From positions 1-6,910 of the forward strand of contig SLAN01000302.1 of the NCBI GenBank assembly GCA_007126865.1: a stretch of DNA of 6,910 nucleotides. Direction: 5' to 3'. How positions within the stretch are numbered: the first letter of the stretch is position 1; each line of letters begins with the position of its first letter. A model generated the notes under the pieces. The model saw nothing but the letters and a program-made list of their open reading frames with translations, was not told the origin of the DNA and ran no database searches. Of the stretch, positions 6,666 through 6,910 are shown in pieces. A program made the translations under genes and the position numbers. The stretch is from Spirochaetales bacterium. Its GTDB lineage: Bacteria; Spirochaetota; Spirochaetia; DSM-27196; SKKC01.

Positions 6666-6910
6666 TCAGCCTCGATAACAGAGCACCGGAGAGCGCGCCG
6701 CGGAGACCTCGTCAAGACGTGACAACGGCGTCGTATACGGTGCGTTGTGTAATATCTCCGGGTTCTCGCGAGCTTCGCGCGCTATCGCCTTGAGAACCGC
6801 TGCGAACTCCTCGAGGGTCTCACGGCTCTCGCTCTCGGTCGGCTCGATCATGAGCGCTTCCTTCACTATCAGCGGGAAATACACCGTCGGAGGGTGTACG
6901 CCATAGTCGA
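6666..6910 (-). CDS. gcvPB: Glycine dehydrogenase (decarboxylating) subunit 2, C-terminal end only
   Basis: This is the last 80 codons plus the TGA stop of a gene that enters from the right edge. The visible protein opens with [15 protein letters not shown] and continues [12 protein letters not shown], then a helical stretch ([19 protein letters not shown]) and a closing [12 protein letters not shown] segment. This run is characteristic of the C-terminus of the split P-protein subunit 2 (GcvPB). With GcvPA, GcvPB forms the PLP-dependent P-protein of the glycine cleavage system, which decarboxylates glycine in the cytoplasm and passes the aminomethyl group to the lipoyl arm of H-protein. The PLP-binding lysine lies upstream, outside the window, so catalytic competence cannot be judged here. 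A GTG codon at 6884 is internal, because the reading frame stays open and homologous upstream of it. The stop is 12 nt before metK, so the two are probably co-transcribed. A separate gcvPA would be expected further right (inference). Confidence 0.93.
   Translation of the reverse strand, partial: DYGVHPPTVYFPLIVKEALMIEPTESESRETLEEFAAVLKAIAREARENPEILHNAPYTTPLSRLDEVSAARSPVLCYRG

Noticed and set aside
5559..6722. A 387-codon open frame on the plus strand opposite metK
   Set aside because: It mirrors a highly conserved gene on the minus strand, and its product has no recognisable domain or hydrophobic pattern.
1..6910. CRISPR arrays, tRNA or rRNA genes, insertion sequences, toxin-antitoxin or defence genes
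   Set aside because: No regularly spaced repeats, RNA-gene signatures, transposase motifs or terminal repeats were seen, and nearly every base is accounted for by the eight genes.

Overview
The window is a single co-directional block of eight protein-coding genes, all on the minus strand, filling it almost completely. In transcription order (right to left) they are: gcvPB (C-terminal end only), metK, an unrecognised multi-pass membrane protein, fxsA, an unrecognised lipoprotein, zwf, a small outer-membrane beta-barrel candidate, and a CaCA-family Na+/Ca2+ exchanger-like protein that runs off the left edge. The gaps along the strand are 12, 23 and 33 nt, then overlaps of 4 (ATGA) and 17 nt, then a gap of 10 nt and an overlap of 4 nt (GTGA). 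No gap exceeds 33 bases, so there is no gene-free stretch to describe. No RNA gene, mobile element, CRISPR array, intergenic promoter or intergenic terminator is visible.

Organism: the DNA is GC-rich (about 60% by eye). A lipobox-bearing lipoprotein and a signal-peptide-bearing beta-barrel candidate indicate a diderm bacterium. The two-subunit form of glycine decarboxylase (a separate GcvPB) excludes enterobacteria-like arrangements, where P-protein is one chain. A GC-rich free-living spirochaete would fit this mix, but the sequence alone does not prove the phylum.

Region by region: at 6666-6910 the end of glycine decarboxylase subunit 2 feeds one-carbon units to folate. At 5493-6653 SAM synthetase uses methionine, whose methyl group comes from that folate pool. 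At 4645-5469, 4177-4611 and 3053-4180 lie three envelope proteins: two of the inner membrane and one lipoprotein. At 1531-3069 glucose-6-phosphate dehydrogenase makes NADPH at the entry of the oxidative pentose phosphate pathway. At 777-1520 and 1-780 lie an exported barrel-like protein and an inner-membrane cation exchanger.

The tight spacing and repeated start/stop overlaps suggest co-transcription and local translational coupling, but the products do not form one obvious pathway. I found no convincing evidence of a new biological system. The parts least explained are the three unrecognised envelope proteins and why they sit around metK and zwf.
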